Assembly: GCA_018136815.1 (NCBI GenBank)
Contig: CM030933.1
Coordinates: 5,782,282-5,846,281 of the forward strand
Origin: Isochrysis galbana
Taxonomy: Eukaryota > Haptophyta > Isochrysidales > Isochrysidaceae
Length of the DNA: 64,000 nt
Direction: 5' to 3'
The notes under the pieces are model-generated. The model saw only the letters and a list, made by a program, of their open reading frames with translations. It was not told the DNA's origin and did no database searches. Positions 52,603 to 62,321 of the stretch are shown here, piece after piece; the stretch's first letter is position 1; every line of letters begins with the position of its first letter. A program made the translations under genes and the position numbers.

Positions 52603-54155
52603 GGGAAGGCGGTCAAAAGCCTACTCCAGGGGGGGGGGGCAATCAAGCCAATTGGGTCGGCGCTGTCGGCCGTCGGGGGGCGGAAAAGAGGGGAAGGGAG
52701 GGGGGGGGGGGGGGGGGAGGGGGGGGGAGAGTTCTGCGACTCGACCCCGAAGAGTCGTGGAAAAGGCACCTCCCCCTCCGGAGCCCGCGCTCTCGCCGTC
52801 CGCGCAAGGAGGGGACGCAAGGAGGACTCGCCGGCAGCACGCCATGAGATGTAAAAAGCTCATGGATAGCTCAGGGCTAGTTAGAGAAGTACCACGAGTC
52901 TAGCAGCGACGGCGAAGATCGAGACCACGCGAGAACGCAAGTGAACCCTCATGGATGACTCATGGCTCATGGGACATGGGACTAAGAGATACACTCTACT
53001 ACTACTACAAAACTCATTCAGACACTTCCCCACAGCACACATAGGACATAGGGCGTTCAAACAGCTACTTGTACTAGCAGTATTTTAAACGGACAGTTGA
53101 TCGCACGTGACACGTGAGATAACAAGTAGCCCGGTCACTCACTATGGGGGTGCGGAGTGCGGAGGGCACCAGCTACTATGGGTAAATGAAGGGCTAAATA
53201 AGCTCCCTATAGGTTCCGGTAGGATAAAGGATAATAATATAATATAACTGAGCATTAATTAGTATCACTACTCTCACTATCACTAGCCCTGTCGTGGATA
53301 AAGGGAGCCTCATCATGCCGCACGCTCTACCCTTAGAGCGTGCCTCCTTTCCCGCGCCCTGTGCCTCCTTCCCCTTCCCATCTCCCGCCGCGCGCTCTAT
53401 CTTTAGTTAGAGCGTGTGTCGTGTCTCCCCCACACCCCGTTCCTCCCCTCTGCTCCTCCCGCCCCGAGTTCCCGCGCGCACGACTCGCAACCGGGATCCC
53501 TTCCTTCCGTTCTCTCATCTCTCATATCTTCGCGGCGTTCCCTTGTTCCCTTGGCCAGAGACCAGAGACCAGAGAGGGTCGGAAGGTTTCCGCGTTCGCC
53601 GTTTTCCCCCCGCTCCTCCAGCGCCCGCTCCCTTCCCCCCTCCCTCTGTTTTTCCCATCTAGGCTCGGAATGCCCCCTCTCCACCGGGCGAGCCAAAATC
53701 AAGGGATGGCGCCTGGCCTCGAGAGCGCCGCCGAGGCTCCTCGATGATGTGTGGCGTGGCCAGGCCACGAGACTTCCGCCTGGCAGCCGGCTGTCTCTCT
53801 GCCGCAGCAGAGCCACAGACGTGTGCGTGTGCATCCGTATCAGCCGCTATGCTGCTATGTCTGCCATGTCGCCAGCCATTGCAGGAGGTACGTCGTGCAA
53901 GCTCATGTTGCTGGCCGCTGCAAGATGAGAGGCCGCCTGCAAGACATGCCAAGCGCGGCCCATGGCTGGCGTCGATGGTGGCTCTGCAGGCCGCGGTGTC
54001 TGGGGGGGCATGGTCCCCACGGGTTTCTCTTTTCGCGCCCCCTCCCCCCTTGCCCGAGCCCCCCCCCCCCCCCCCCCGCCCCGGTGGCCGCGCTACCTTA
54101 AAGTACTACTTTCTGTGATAAAGAGAAGAGAGACGAACTGCGGAAATGCCACCGC
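52603..54155. other. Intergenic region between divergent genes
   Basis: No convincing gene. Contains the G tract at 52699-52728, a short dispersed repeat at 53235-53292 (also 38098-38165), C/T-rich sequence at 53340-53660 that opens spurious frames, and a C run at 54059-54077 ~80 bp upstream of the next start. Confidence 0.45.
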
Positions 54156-54863
54156 TTGATGAAATTCTGTGCGCCAGCACGCCGCCCAACAGCCGCACTC
54201 GCTCCCACGCGCGCTGCTCGCAACCAAGCAACGCCGTTGTGGCGAGCAGAGATGGCAGCGGGTGCAGCCGTCGTGGGGCTCACGCTACGCCGCACGCGCG
54301 CATTCCCGTCTCAACGCGCGTTGTGCACTCCGACGGGATTTGGTGTGGCACTCCAAAAGGGGCAAGATCCAATTGTTCTTGGTGGATCTGCTGCCTCCCC
54401 AGCGGCAGCAGAAACATTCGAGGCCTGGCACAAGGCATTGAAATGTTCGTTGCATGGAGGAGACTATGCGTCTGGCATGCGATTGCTTAAGCCGCGCATG
54501 CACACCGCCTGCGTCTTCCGCCCACCCACATATTTCAAGCCGTGGGTGGGACGTGATGAAACGTTATGCTTGCTTGGAGCTGTGTCCGAAGTGTTTGGGA
54601 CATCCTTTCGATACGGCAGACAGTGGCTGAGCGACGACGGACGAGAATGGGCACTTGAATTCTCCGCACATGTAGGCTCGATCGGCAAAACCATACATGG
54701 AATCGATTTGGTGTCTCTTGATGAAGATGGGCTGATCACGGAGTTCACAGTACTTGCCCGCCCGCCCAATGCGGTCGAGGCCCTTAGGAATGAAATGATG
54801 CAGAAAGTGCCGGTCCGTATGGCAGCCCTCAAAGTAAAACAAGCTCTTGGTATGACCACATGA
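54156..54863 (+). CDS. SnoaL/NTF2-like fold protein with N-terminal presequence
   Basis: Intronless 235-residue protein. Residues 1-~60 are Arg/Ala-rich without acidic residues (MMKFCAPARRPTAALAPTRA, LTLRRTRAFPSQRALCTP), typical of an organelle presequence. A later Met at 54252 would shorten it. The remainder fits the SnoaL-like NTF2 fold: FEAWHKALKCSLHGGDYASG, CVFRPPTYFKPWVGRDETLC, FGTSFRYGRQWLSDDGREWA, LEFSAHVGSIGKTIHGIDLV and LDEDGLITEFTVLARPPNAV. Such small conical barrels serve as isomerases, dehydratases or binding modules. No catalytic signature allows a specific activity to be named. Mitochondrial or plastid targeting is inferred. Confidence 0.65.
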   Translation: MMKFCAPARRPTAALAPTRAARNQATPLWRAEMAAGAAVVGLTLRRTRAFPSQRALCTPTGFGVALQKGQDPIVLGGSAASPAAAETFEAWHKALKCSLHGGDYASGMRLLKPRMHTACVFRPPTYFKPWVGRDETLCLLGAVSEVFGTSFRYGRQWLSDDGREWALEFSAHVGSIGKTIHGIDLVSLDEDGLITEFTVLARPPNAVEALRNEMMQKVPVRMAALKVKQALGMTT

Positions 54864-55195
54864 TCGACACTGCCGGCTACCTAGCACGAAAGTGATGTGT
54901 CGCCATTGTCAAATATAATTGTCGCATATTGCTAATGTTGAAGCACACAGTGCTAGTGTTGAAGCATTTAGCACCAAAAGATTGATGCCACATTGAAAGA
55001 AAACGTCTTAATATTCTCGTCACACGCGCAGCCCTGTGTTCTATATCGCACCTCACAATGGGCACGAATCTGGCTCTAGTGGCGCGTGCGCTTAGAATGG
55101 CAGAAAGGCTCGCCTGCAAATGCCAACAACTTCCTCGACACGGGCCCGCGCGTCACGCAATCTCCACACCGCTCGACATGTACTTGATGTTCTGC

Positions 55196-55568
55196 TTGGT
55201 TTAGGGGAATGATTCTGGTGTATTTGTGAGGCGGTGTATCCTGTTGTTCTCAGGATCGTTGTCCGTCGTTTTTCGCTGCGTCGCTGCACTCTAGCAGCCT
55301 AGGCCGCCCCCTCCCTGAGCCTGAGGGAAAGGTTCTTTGTAGGTCTGACAATCTCTTACAACCCAACACGCTAGGGCCGCTAGGAGCGCCTCGCCGCCCC
55401 ACCGCCCTTCGTTCGCCGTTGGTCCCCAGTCCACACATCCAAATGGAGTTTCCCGACCCAATCCAGAATTTTATTCACCCGACTCCCGGCGGGGAGGAGG
55501 GCCAAAGCGCCGCGCTAGCCGCTCGCGACGGAGTGGCTCAGAGCCCTCTGGCTACGCTCGATTCGACA
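55196..55568 (-). mobile_element. LTR edge fragment of the chromovirus family
   Basis: Reverse complement of 15074-15450 (shared GGGCTCTGAGCCACTCCGTC, GCGCGGCGCTTTGGCCCTCC, GGGAGTCGGGTGAAT, TCTTACAACCCA on the other strand). Ends with CA at 55568. It is complementary in coverage to the 33.5-kb copy, which lacks this part. Confidence 0.7.
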
Positions 55569-55732
55569 GGACTCTATTATCGCTAATATAGGGTCGGCGG
55601 AGCAGGACCCAACAGCAACACTCGCGATACGGGGAGGGGGGAGTCGAAACAAAAAAACTGTCCATCATAAAAAGAGATCGCTAGCTATGCAACACGAGCC
55701 TCGTCGGCTTGGGCAAAGAATGGCGGGACCGT

Positions 55733-57364
55733 TCATCGCCGGCTTGGAATAGCAGCCGTCACAACCATTACAAGTGTCGCAACGCCGATTGCCACGATGA
55801 CAGGTAAAACCACGGGCTTGGGGATCCTGAGCGACAGTTCGAATGTCCATGCCCAAGCCGTTTGCTTGCATTGCGGATTTTCTTGCGCTCTGCGGTCCCG
55901 CAATGATTGACCTAGACATTGCTGGGAGCTCGCATCCGAATGCACATGTGTAGCTGCCTCGCTCATAAATGTTTGGCATTCTTCGGTTGCAGTACCCAAG
56001 GCTGACGCCTCGTTCTCATCGGCCAAGTCTGCTCGTTTCTTTCGATTGCTTCGTTCGTCTGCACCTCGCGCTCGCTCATTTGGTTGAACGACACATGGTC
56101 GAGTCGGAGGCATCAAGCCCGACGGCAATAGCCCCGCATTGAAGACCGGTGTAGTGTCCAGCATCTGGGTCGCAGCCTCGCCGATGGGACTTGGGGCGGC
56201 AATGACCTCTTGGATGCACCACTGGATGATGGCTTCGACAGGCTCAGCCCGGAGCCTATCAAAGTCGTGCATCAATGTTGAGACCATTTGCTTCCACATT
56301 CGAGCCGCAGGAGTGTCGTAGAAGAGGCCGGTGAGCGGACAGAGCAACGAGCGTGCTACTTGCTCGCACCTGGCCTTAGTCCACGCAATCTGCTGGGCAC
56401 ACGAGCAATACTTGGCATACGCCTCTAGCACTTGTCGGCGTGTGCGGGGAGGTGAAGCACCGCATGTGAGACATTGACTTTCAGAGAGGGCAGGAGCATC
56501 ATCACTACTAGCATAAGCATAAGCGAGCGCATCCCGTGTGAGCGCAAACATGTAGGGATGCGCACGCGCACGCCGGCCGATCATAACACCGTGCACTCCT
56601 GCGCGGATTAGTGCCGCTGCCTGCGCCAGCGACGTCACCCCGCCGTTTAGGTAAAATTTGAGGTGAGGGAAGTCTTCCAACAGTGCAAACACCCACTCAT
56701 GGCGGAGAGGAGGCACTGACCGATTTTTCGCCGTGTCCAGATTGAGGATGGCCTTCCGGGCGTGCACGACGAAGTGGCGCACACCAACAGCCGACACCAG
56801 CTGGACAAACTTGTGCAGTTCCGCGTATGTGTCATGCTCATTGACGCCCAGCCGAATCTTGACCGAAACAGGTATGCGGACGGCTTCTATCATGGCAGCG
56901 CAACAGTCCGCCACGAGCTGTGGGTCAAACATGAGGCGCGCGCCGAAGCAGTTGCGCGAGCGGCCGCGAGTCTGAGCGGGGCACCCACAGTTCAGGTTGA
57001 TCTCATCGTAGCCTGCTTGCTCTCCCAGCTTGGCGCTCCGCGCGAGCTTGTCTGGATCAGAGCCTCCCAGCTGGAGCACTAGCGGCCGCTCCTCTGGGCT
57101 GAAGCCGTAGACCTCCTCAATATCGCGGTGGCGTTCGGGTCCGATTGTGTAATATTCGGGCTCGGATGGCGTGTTGTACAGCATTGCGTTATCCCACGTC
57201 ATCTCGCTCCACAGCTGTGGGCTGGGTCCAGGCGAGATGGTGCGCACGAGCATGCGGTAGTGCCGGTCGGTCACCTCGATCATCGGGGCGACGGAGAGGG
57301 CGCGCGTTCGCTCGTCATTGGCACAGCAGGGACAAGAAGTCATCGTTGCAGCCCGACTTTCCAC
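55733..57364 (-). CDS. tRNA-dihydrouridine synthase (DusA type) with C-terminal membrane anchor
   Basis: Intronless 543-residue FMN-dependent enzyme reducing uridine to dihydrouridine in tRNA D-loops. The TIM barrel covers ~22-330: LSVAPMIEVTDRHYRMLVRT, LVLQLGGSDPDKLARSAKLG, YDEINLNCGCPAQ (catalytic Cys128, Asn125), PVSVKIRLGVNEHDTYAELH (Lys/Arg), GVRHFVVHARKAIL (His), VPPLRHEWVFALLEDFPHLK, FYLNGGV and GVMIGRRARAHPY (FMN phosphate). LRHEW and the NR-PPLRH block are DusA-specific. A short insertion sits after GCP (RGRSRNC), and the FGACLM motif reads FGARLM. Bacterial DusA is ~330 residues; here ~200 extra residues form a helical domain (WTKARCEQVARSLLCPLTG), a disordered linker, and a final hydrophobic span (~515-537, VVLPVIVAIGVATLVMVV) ending IPSRR, i.e. 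a tail anchor. A G run at 57474-57483 is 110 bp upstream. Confidence 0.9.
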   Translation of the reverse strand: MESRAATMTSCPCCANDERTRALSVAPMIEVTDRHYRMLVRTISPGPSPQLWSEMTWDNAMLYNTPSEPEYYTIGPERHRDIEEVYGFSPEERPLVLQLGGSDPDKLARSAKLGEQAGYDEINLNCGCPAQTRGRSRNCFGARLMFDPQLVADCCAAMIEAVRIPVSVKIRLGVNEHDTYAELHKFVQLVSAVGVRHFVVHARKAILNLDTAKNRSVPPLRHEWVFALLEDFPHLKFYLNGGVTSLAQAAALIRAGVHGVMIGRRARAHPYMFALTRDALAYAYASSDDAPALSESQCLTCGASPPRTRRQVLEAYAKYCSCAQQIAWTKARCEQVARSLLCPLTGLFYDTPAARMWKQMVSTLMHDFDRLRAEPVEAIIQWCIQEVIAAPSPIGEAATQMLDTTPVFNAGLLPSGLMPPTRPCVVQPNERARGADERSNRKKRADLADENEASALGTATEECQTFMSEAATHVHSDASSQQCLGQSLRDRRAQENPQCKQTAWAWTFELSLRIPKPVVLPVIVAIGVATLVMVVTAAIPSRR

Positions 57365-57741
57365 CCTCCGCGAGCTTACTCAGGGGGGTGGACGGAACAG
57401 GCCAAATGTTGCTTGGCCTCTAGCGCGGCGACGCCCACGCGGTAGAGGAACTGCAGTGCCGTGGCGGAGAGGTGGGGGGGGGGATCCCTGCCCTCTTACA
57501 TAATACTGTCTATGTTACTTACTACCTCCGTTCCAATACTGAGGTGTCACGCAGGCTATTGTTGAAGGGGGTAGCTTGCAGGGGCAATGGGGCACCCCAC
57601 GCAGACTAGGAGGGTGCAGAGGACTCGGACACGTGGAAACACATGGCCCGTATATATCTCCTCGCTCATCACGTCGAGAGACATGTATATGCATTTTAAA
57701 CACATTACACACCGTCGAATAGGCACATATAACCGCTTCCC

Positions 57742-57857
57742 TAGGGCGGTCAAACAATTTTTTTAATAAGTATAAGGGGTGAAAAAATGATCATCGATCT
57801 CAGAATTGAGGAAATTTGAGGATTTTTTTCGGGAGAAAGTTCCCAATACACCCAACT
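57742..57857 (+). repeat. TIR-family element end, inverted copy at 12891-13007
   Basis: Begins TAGGGCGGTCAAACA at 57742 and shares GGGGTGAAAAAATGATCATC, AATTGAGGAAATTTGAGGAT and GTTCCCAATACACCCAACTA with the reverse complement of the 12.9-kb copy. Confidence 0.7.
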
Positions 57858-58087
57858 AGCACATATCCGGGGCCCATTAGGACCCGGACCCCCCCCTTGG
57901 GCCCCCACAACAAAACGTAATCAAGAACAGACAACAGACAAAAAAGACGCTAAAATCGCAAAAGCTTAAAAAGCCCAACTTCGAACCGATGCCGGGCGCG
58001 CTGCGTGGCCGTTTTCGACGATCCATCCGGATGAGGGACCCCACCAAATACCAAATACGCATATCCCTCGTCGTCGTCCGTGTTTCG

Positions 58088-59075
58088 CTACCACTGTTGC
58101 TCCTCAAACCAGAGACAAAACTTTGTCACCGTGTCGTTGAGAGAGTCCACCAAACTGCCGGAATGCACCGCAGCCTTGAATCGAATCAGTTGTTTACCTT
58201 GGTGTTTGTGCTCCCTGGTCGACTCGTCCAGGCCGACGTGCTGATGCGGATACCAAGCTTTGCCGAAGCCTGCAACAAGCAAGTCCGTCAGCTCCCGACG
58301 CTTCCTGTGCGTGTCCCACCCCGGAGCGCCTCGATCCATGGCGTTCTGTGTTCTGTGCGTTCAGCACGTCGCAGAAAGAGCCGTGCCTGTTGAGCCATGA
58401 ATATTGTTTGTGGTTGAGAGTGCCAAATAGCTGGGCGTCGAACAAAGAGAAGAGTGAGGGTTCCACAAAAGCTTCGCGCTCAACTCCGGCTTCAGTTGGG
58501 CCACTCGCACGCGGGCGGCAATCCACAGGTCAAAGTGGTGTGAGCGCAGGACACTGCCCATTTTGAGCATAGACCGTTCCACCGTGTCCTTCTTCCAATC
58601 CGGCCGCTCCTGCCGCCACGCCCGCGCGTGTTGCTTGGTGTAGGTGCACCAGCGTATTTTGAACTCCAGGGGAATCAGACTCGCCATGATGTCTGTCGGA
58701 CTCGACTTCTCACTCAGAGACCTGTCCGTGGCCACGGTCCGTGGGACCGGGCTCAGGGCCGCGAAAGGGCGGGAGCTCGCGAGCGATGGGGCCCGCCGTC
58801 CAACAAAAATCGTCGGGCAGAGCTTCGGCCGGCATCATGTCCTCGTCGCTCCACCCATCATCCGGCTCGTCGAACTCGTCCGCCCACTGCACCTCCGTCA
58901 CGTTCCTCTTGCCTGCCCTGCGCGCCACGCTGCTCGGCCTCCGCTCATGTCTTGGGCCTTCAATGATCGTGATGTTGCGGTCGAAGAGCTTGGGCTGGTG
59001 GTTCGGCGGCTGGTACATGGTGACCGTCTTCACGACACTCTTCCCACGCGCCTTGCCCATCTTCTCCACCTTCAC
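58088..59075 (-). pseudogene. piggyBac-like transposase relic, frameshifted
   Basis: Three overlapping minus-strand frames read in order like one gene: KSVVKTVTMYQPPNHQPKLF...DEFDEPDDGWSDED and PPFRGPEPGPT (to ~58720), then DRSLSEKSSPTDIMASLIPL and FDLWIAARVRVAQLKPELSA (to ~58450), LFDAQLFGTLNHKQYSWLNR (~58400), and AWYPHQHVGLDESTREHKHQ with FKAAVHSGSLVDSLND (to 58088). The acidic N-terminus, the FxGPxPGPT + SPTD block and a later LDE motif match piggyBac/DDE_Tnp_1_7 transposases, the LDE Asp being the probable first catalytic residue. The frame changes and missing C-terminal half make it inactive. Confidence 0.5.
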
Positions 59076-59726
59076 CTCGGACGGAGTGAGGTCGCGCTCC
59101 GCAAGGATTGAGGTGGGGGGGAGGGGGGGGTTGTCTGTGTGTCACGGGAAGCCCTGTCCGTCACGGATGGCATCACGGGCAGTGGATGGGGTGTGTGGTG
59201 GGGGCGGGGGGGCGGGTGGTAGCCGGTGGGGGGGGGGGGCTTCGCGCGAGAAACGCTCCCGCCAGCGCTTTCGTGGCAACGTCCTCCCGGGCTACTAAAA
59301 CCAAGCTCTATTGACGAATTTATTACAGGTACTGGTACCAGAGCCGGTAGGGGGTCTCATATCACCCCTGGAGGACCCCTATGGCCCTCCCAGGGCCCCT
59401 GTGGGCTCTAACTATAGCCATATGTACTCTAGACGCGATCATCGTCCTCGAGGAGGACTAGGCATACACGAGGGTTAAGTCTCAAGTATTTAGACTGAAG
59501 TCTAAAGTATTAAAGTATTACTCTATCTACTCTAGGAGGCGAGCCGCGTAAGAGTAGAGCTACTCCAGAGTAGAGTACTCTCGAAGCAGGGGGGAGGAGG
59601 GAGGGCGGGCCGCGCCCCCGCGTGATGAGAGAGAGGGGAGAGAGGGGGGGGGGGGGCAGAGGGGGGGGGGGGGGGGCGTCAGGGGGCAGGCAGGCGGGGC
59701 GGGGCGGGGCGGGGCGCTCCCCCCCG

Positions 59727-59758
<32 letters not shown>

Positions 59759-59940
59759 GGTTCCACGTAACATCTTCCTCTTCCCCATCGCTTTCTTCTG
59801 TTTTTCCCGTCGGAGACCCTAATACCTATCCTCTCTCACCCTTGGCCTCTCCTCCTTCGCCTCCTCCGCCCGCGCCCGCGCGGCCCTCCCCCTTCTCGTC
59901 CTCTTCTCCACTCCCTGCCCAACCCTCGCTAGCCCGCCGC
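59076..59940. other. Intergenic region with G/C homopolymer hairpin
   Basis: No gene. Contains G runs near 59114-59128 and 59225-59240, TCTAAAGTATTAAAGTATTA near 59500, and the G/C block at 59640-59757 upstream of the next gene. Confidence 0.45.
59640..59757. promoter_or_regulatory. Long poly-G / poly-C block upstream of the NDK-like gene
   Basis: G runs of 14-18 (59644-59677), a GGGGC repeat (59696-59716) and C runs including one of ~32 (59725-59756) follow one another within 120 bp, ending ~185 bp before the start at 59941. The G-then-C order can form a hairpin, and either strand could form quadruplex or i-motif structures. Confidence 0.4.
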
Positions 59941-61909
59941 ATGTTGTTCTCCTCACTCCGGCGGGTGCCACGCGCGGGGGCGGTCGCTGCCGCCGCCGCC
60001 GCTACCGCCGTTGCCTACGTCGCATACCAGCCACGGGTGCAGGCGGCAGAGTCCGACAGCATCTATGTGATCAATGGGTATGGAAGCTGCTGCCACCTGG
60101 CCCCCAGCGGGCGGCGCAATTGTGTGGCGGCGCGGGAACTCGGCAACACCCTCACCTGCGCATCTCCTGCTCGCCACGCAGATTCTACATGGCGATGCGC
60201 GAAAAGTACACCAAGCCAGGTGCAAAGATCCACTACTACCTCGTGGAGTGGGATGCCAACAAGCTCTCATGGGAAGGATTCCGGAACACGGTGCGAGCAG
60301 TATTCTCATCGTCTTAACAAGGCGCATGGCACATGGGAGGCACTGCTCCTCGAGCAGCAACATCGCTCTAGAGGCTGCTTGCCCTCGATGGGCCCACAGA
60401 AATGCGGCAACAAACCAGGTGCAAGACAAATGATATTGGCCAGGAGTTCGCTGATCGCCCCCCTTCCGTGTCTCAGGTGCTGGGCTCGACTGATCCGGTG
60501 ATTGCTGCAGAAGGCTCGTTGCGGAAGTCCATCTTTACCGATTGGAAGAAGATGGGCCTCGCCTCGGAGCCGAATGTCGGAGACAACGGCGTACACGCAA
60601 GTGCCTCGCCCTTCGAGGCGCTCTGCGAACGGCTTAATTGGGTTGGTGAGTAGTATCAAATCTCCTCCGCGTGTTCATAGAAGCCACAGCGACAGTATGA
60701 GCGTGACCCAAATTTATCCTGCTGCAATGGTACCACTGCACTGGCTGCTGTACTCCATAGCCTATCCCTAAGACTTCTTCACCTGGATCTTCCACCCAGG
60801 CGCCAAGCTCGAGGAAGATGCTTTTGGCAAGGCCATGCTAGATGCGGGCATCCCGAAGGAGACCATTATGCACTGGACAAAGGACCCTCAGGTAATGTTC
60901 GAGGGCAAGAAGCAGTCTCTCTTTGACCTCCTCGAAGATCTGGACTACACAGAGTAAGCGTGTGGCTTTCCATTCTTCCAAATCAGCCTGCTGCGGACTG
61001 CATGAGAAGGAGTGCACAGTACGGCTTGGGTTTGGGCTCCCGAGTCGGATAGGTCCGGGCGATGGAGTGCTTCTGAAGGCACCTCTTAGAGCGCATATTC
61101 TTGGGCGATCGAACCGCGCGATCACGTTTGATCGGGACTGCATGCGTGACATTCCAGGTGCTTGTCCAAGGCGCAAGCCATCGCGGGCGTCTCAAGGAAG
61201 ATACCAGAGGGGAAGATGCAGGCGTTTGTCTTTGTCAAGCCGCATGCAGTAACAGATGCAACGCTGAGTCTAGTCAGTAAAAAGTTTGAAGATGTTGGCA
61301 TCAGTATCAAAGCAGAAGCTGACCTAACCGCTGATGTAATTGAAAAGGACAAGCTCATCGACAACCACTACTACGCCATTGCCAACAAGGTATGCCGAGT
61401 TCTTGAATGCGTGCATGTAAACGGGTGGGGCGCAATGCTCTGAAACTGCTCGTGCGACGTGTTGCATGCGCAGCACATTGCCACAGCTCGTAAGGACAGT
61501 GCCCCTGCCATGGAACGTGGACTTTTTCTGTGGGTGCCACATTGAGCGCCCTCTTCCGATTGTTCGGCTAGCTTCCATTCCTATGATCGTGTCATTTCAG
61601 GCGTCGCTAAGCAAACCGTCCGAGCTCAATCCGCCAATCGCCAAGCAAGAGGATTTTAAGAAGAAGTTTGGCATTTCATGGGACGAGGCGCTCAAAGCGG
61701 GGCTTGTCTACAACGCTGTAGATGGCTGCAAGAAGTTGGGCATTGGTGGTGCAGCAATGGATGCCAAATGGGCGAAGGCCAAAAAAGACGGGGCGCTCAT
61801 CAAGTTCGGCGGCGGTTTCTACGCCGGACGCATCCCAATGGAGAGCGTGAGCCCCAGCTCGTGGGCCTCCCCGCTTCTCCTTGGCTTGTATGCACTCTTC
61901 GCCAAGTAA
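59941..61909 (+). CDS. NDK-like protein with halves in permuted order, six exons
   Basis: Predicted 369-residue protein. Exons are 59941-60077, 60182-60290, 60477-60645, 60800-60953, 61158-61389 and 61601-61909; introns of 104, 186, 154, 204 and 211 bp are in phases 2, 0, 1, 2 and 0. Residues 1-36 form an Arg/Ala leader with a hydrophobic stretch (LRRVPRAGAVAAAAAATAVA). The nucleoside diphosphate kinase C-terminal half comes first: YVINGFYMAMREKYT, HYYLVEWDANKLSWEGF, VLGSTDP (83-89), GSLRKS and GDNGVHASASPFEA, with the catalytic-type His122. A linker follows (AFGKAMLDAGIPKETI, LFDLLEDLDYTECL). The NDK N-terminal half comes last: FVFVKPHAVTDATLSLV (Lys217), LIDNHYYAIANKA and LIKFGGGFYAG (335-343). 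In the stramenopile/algal NDK-like family I know, the KPHAV half comes first and FGGGFYCG runs into YVFNGFFM. Here that junction is the protein's two ends. Enzyme activity is not established. Confidence 0.8.
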
Positions 61910-62320
61910 GCGGTCAGCGTCCGCGAGTTCGGGAATAGTCAGTTCCTGTGCTTGAAGTCGACAGTGCTGATAGTGATGCGATCACCGCTTTGTCGGCTTC
62001 ATCCAGCTGCCCTTCCCCTTGTCCACATTGTCGCTCCGCCCTTCTGCCTCCCCGCCCCACTTGTATCGCTCATTTGCGTTGCATCGTGTAGCTGCCTGCT
62101 TTTGCCATGACGTTTGTGGCGCTTTGTGGCGCTGCTCTTCTGACGAGGTACTCCGCGCGCGCACTAGCGCGCACGTGTTTTGGTTTGGTCGGTGCCCCCA
62201 AGAACTGTCCACGAATCTGCTTCTTGAATTCCATCTTGCTCTACCATTTTAATTCATACTTAAAGTAGCTACTTCCTGCATTGTTACGTGTAATGTCAAC
62301 TATCGATAAAATAGTAGGGT
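61910..62320. other. Intergenic spacer
   Basis: Nothing recognisable beyond the presumed 3' UTR of the NDK-like gene. The short AT-rich leader before 62322 belongs to the LINE-like copy. Confidence 0.4.
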
Positions 62321-62321
62321 C

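Noticed and set aside
53340-54118. Pro/Ser/Arg-rich frames before the SnoaL-like gene
   Set aside because: C/T-rich sequence; the three frames are equally open and contain no motif.
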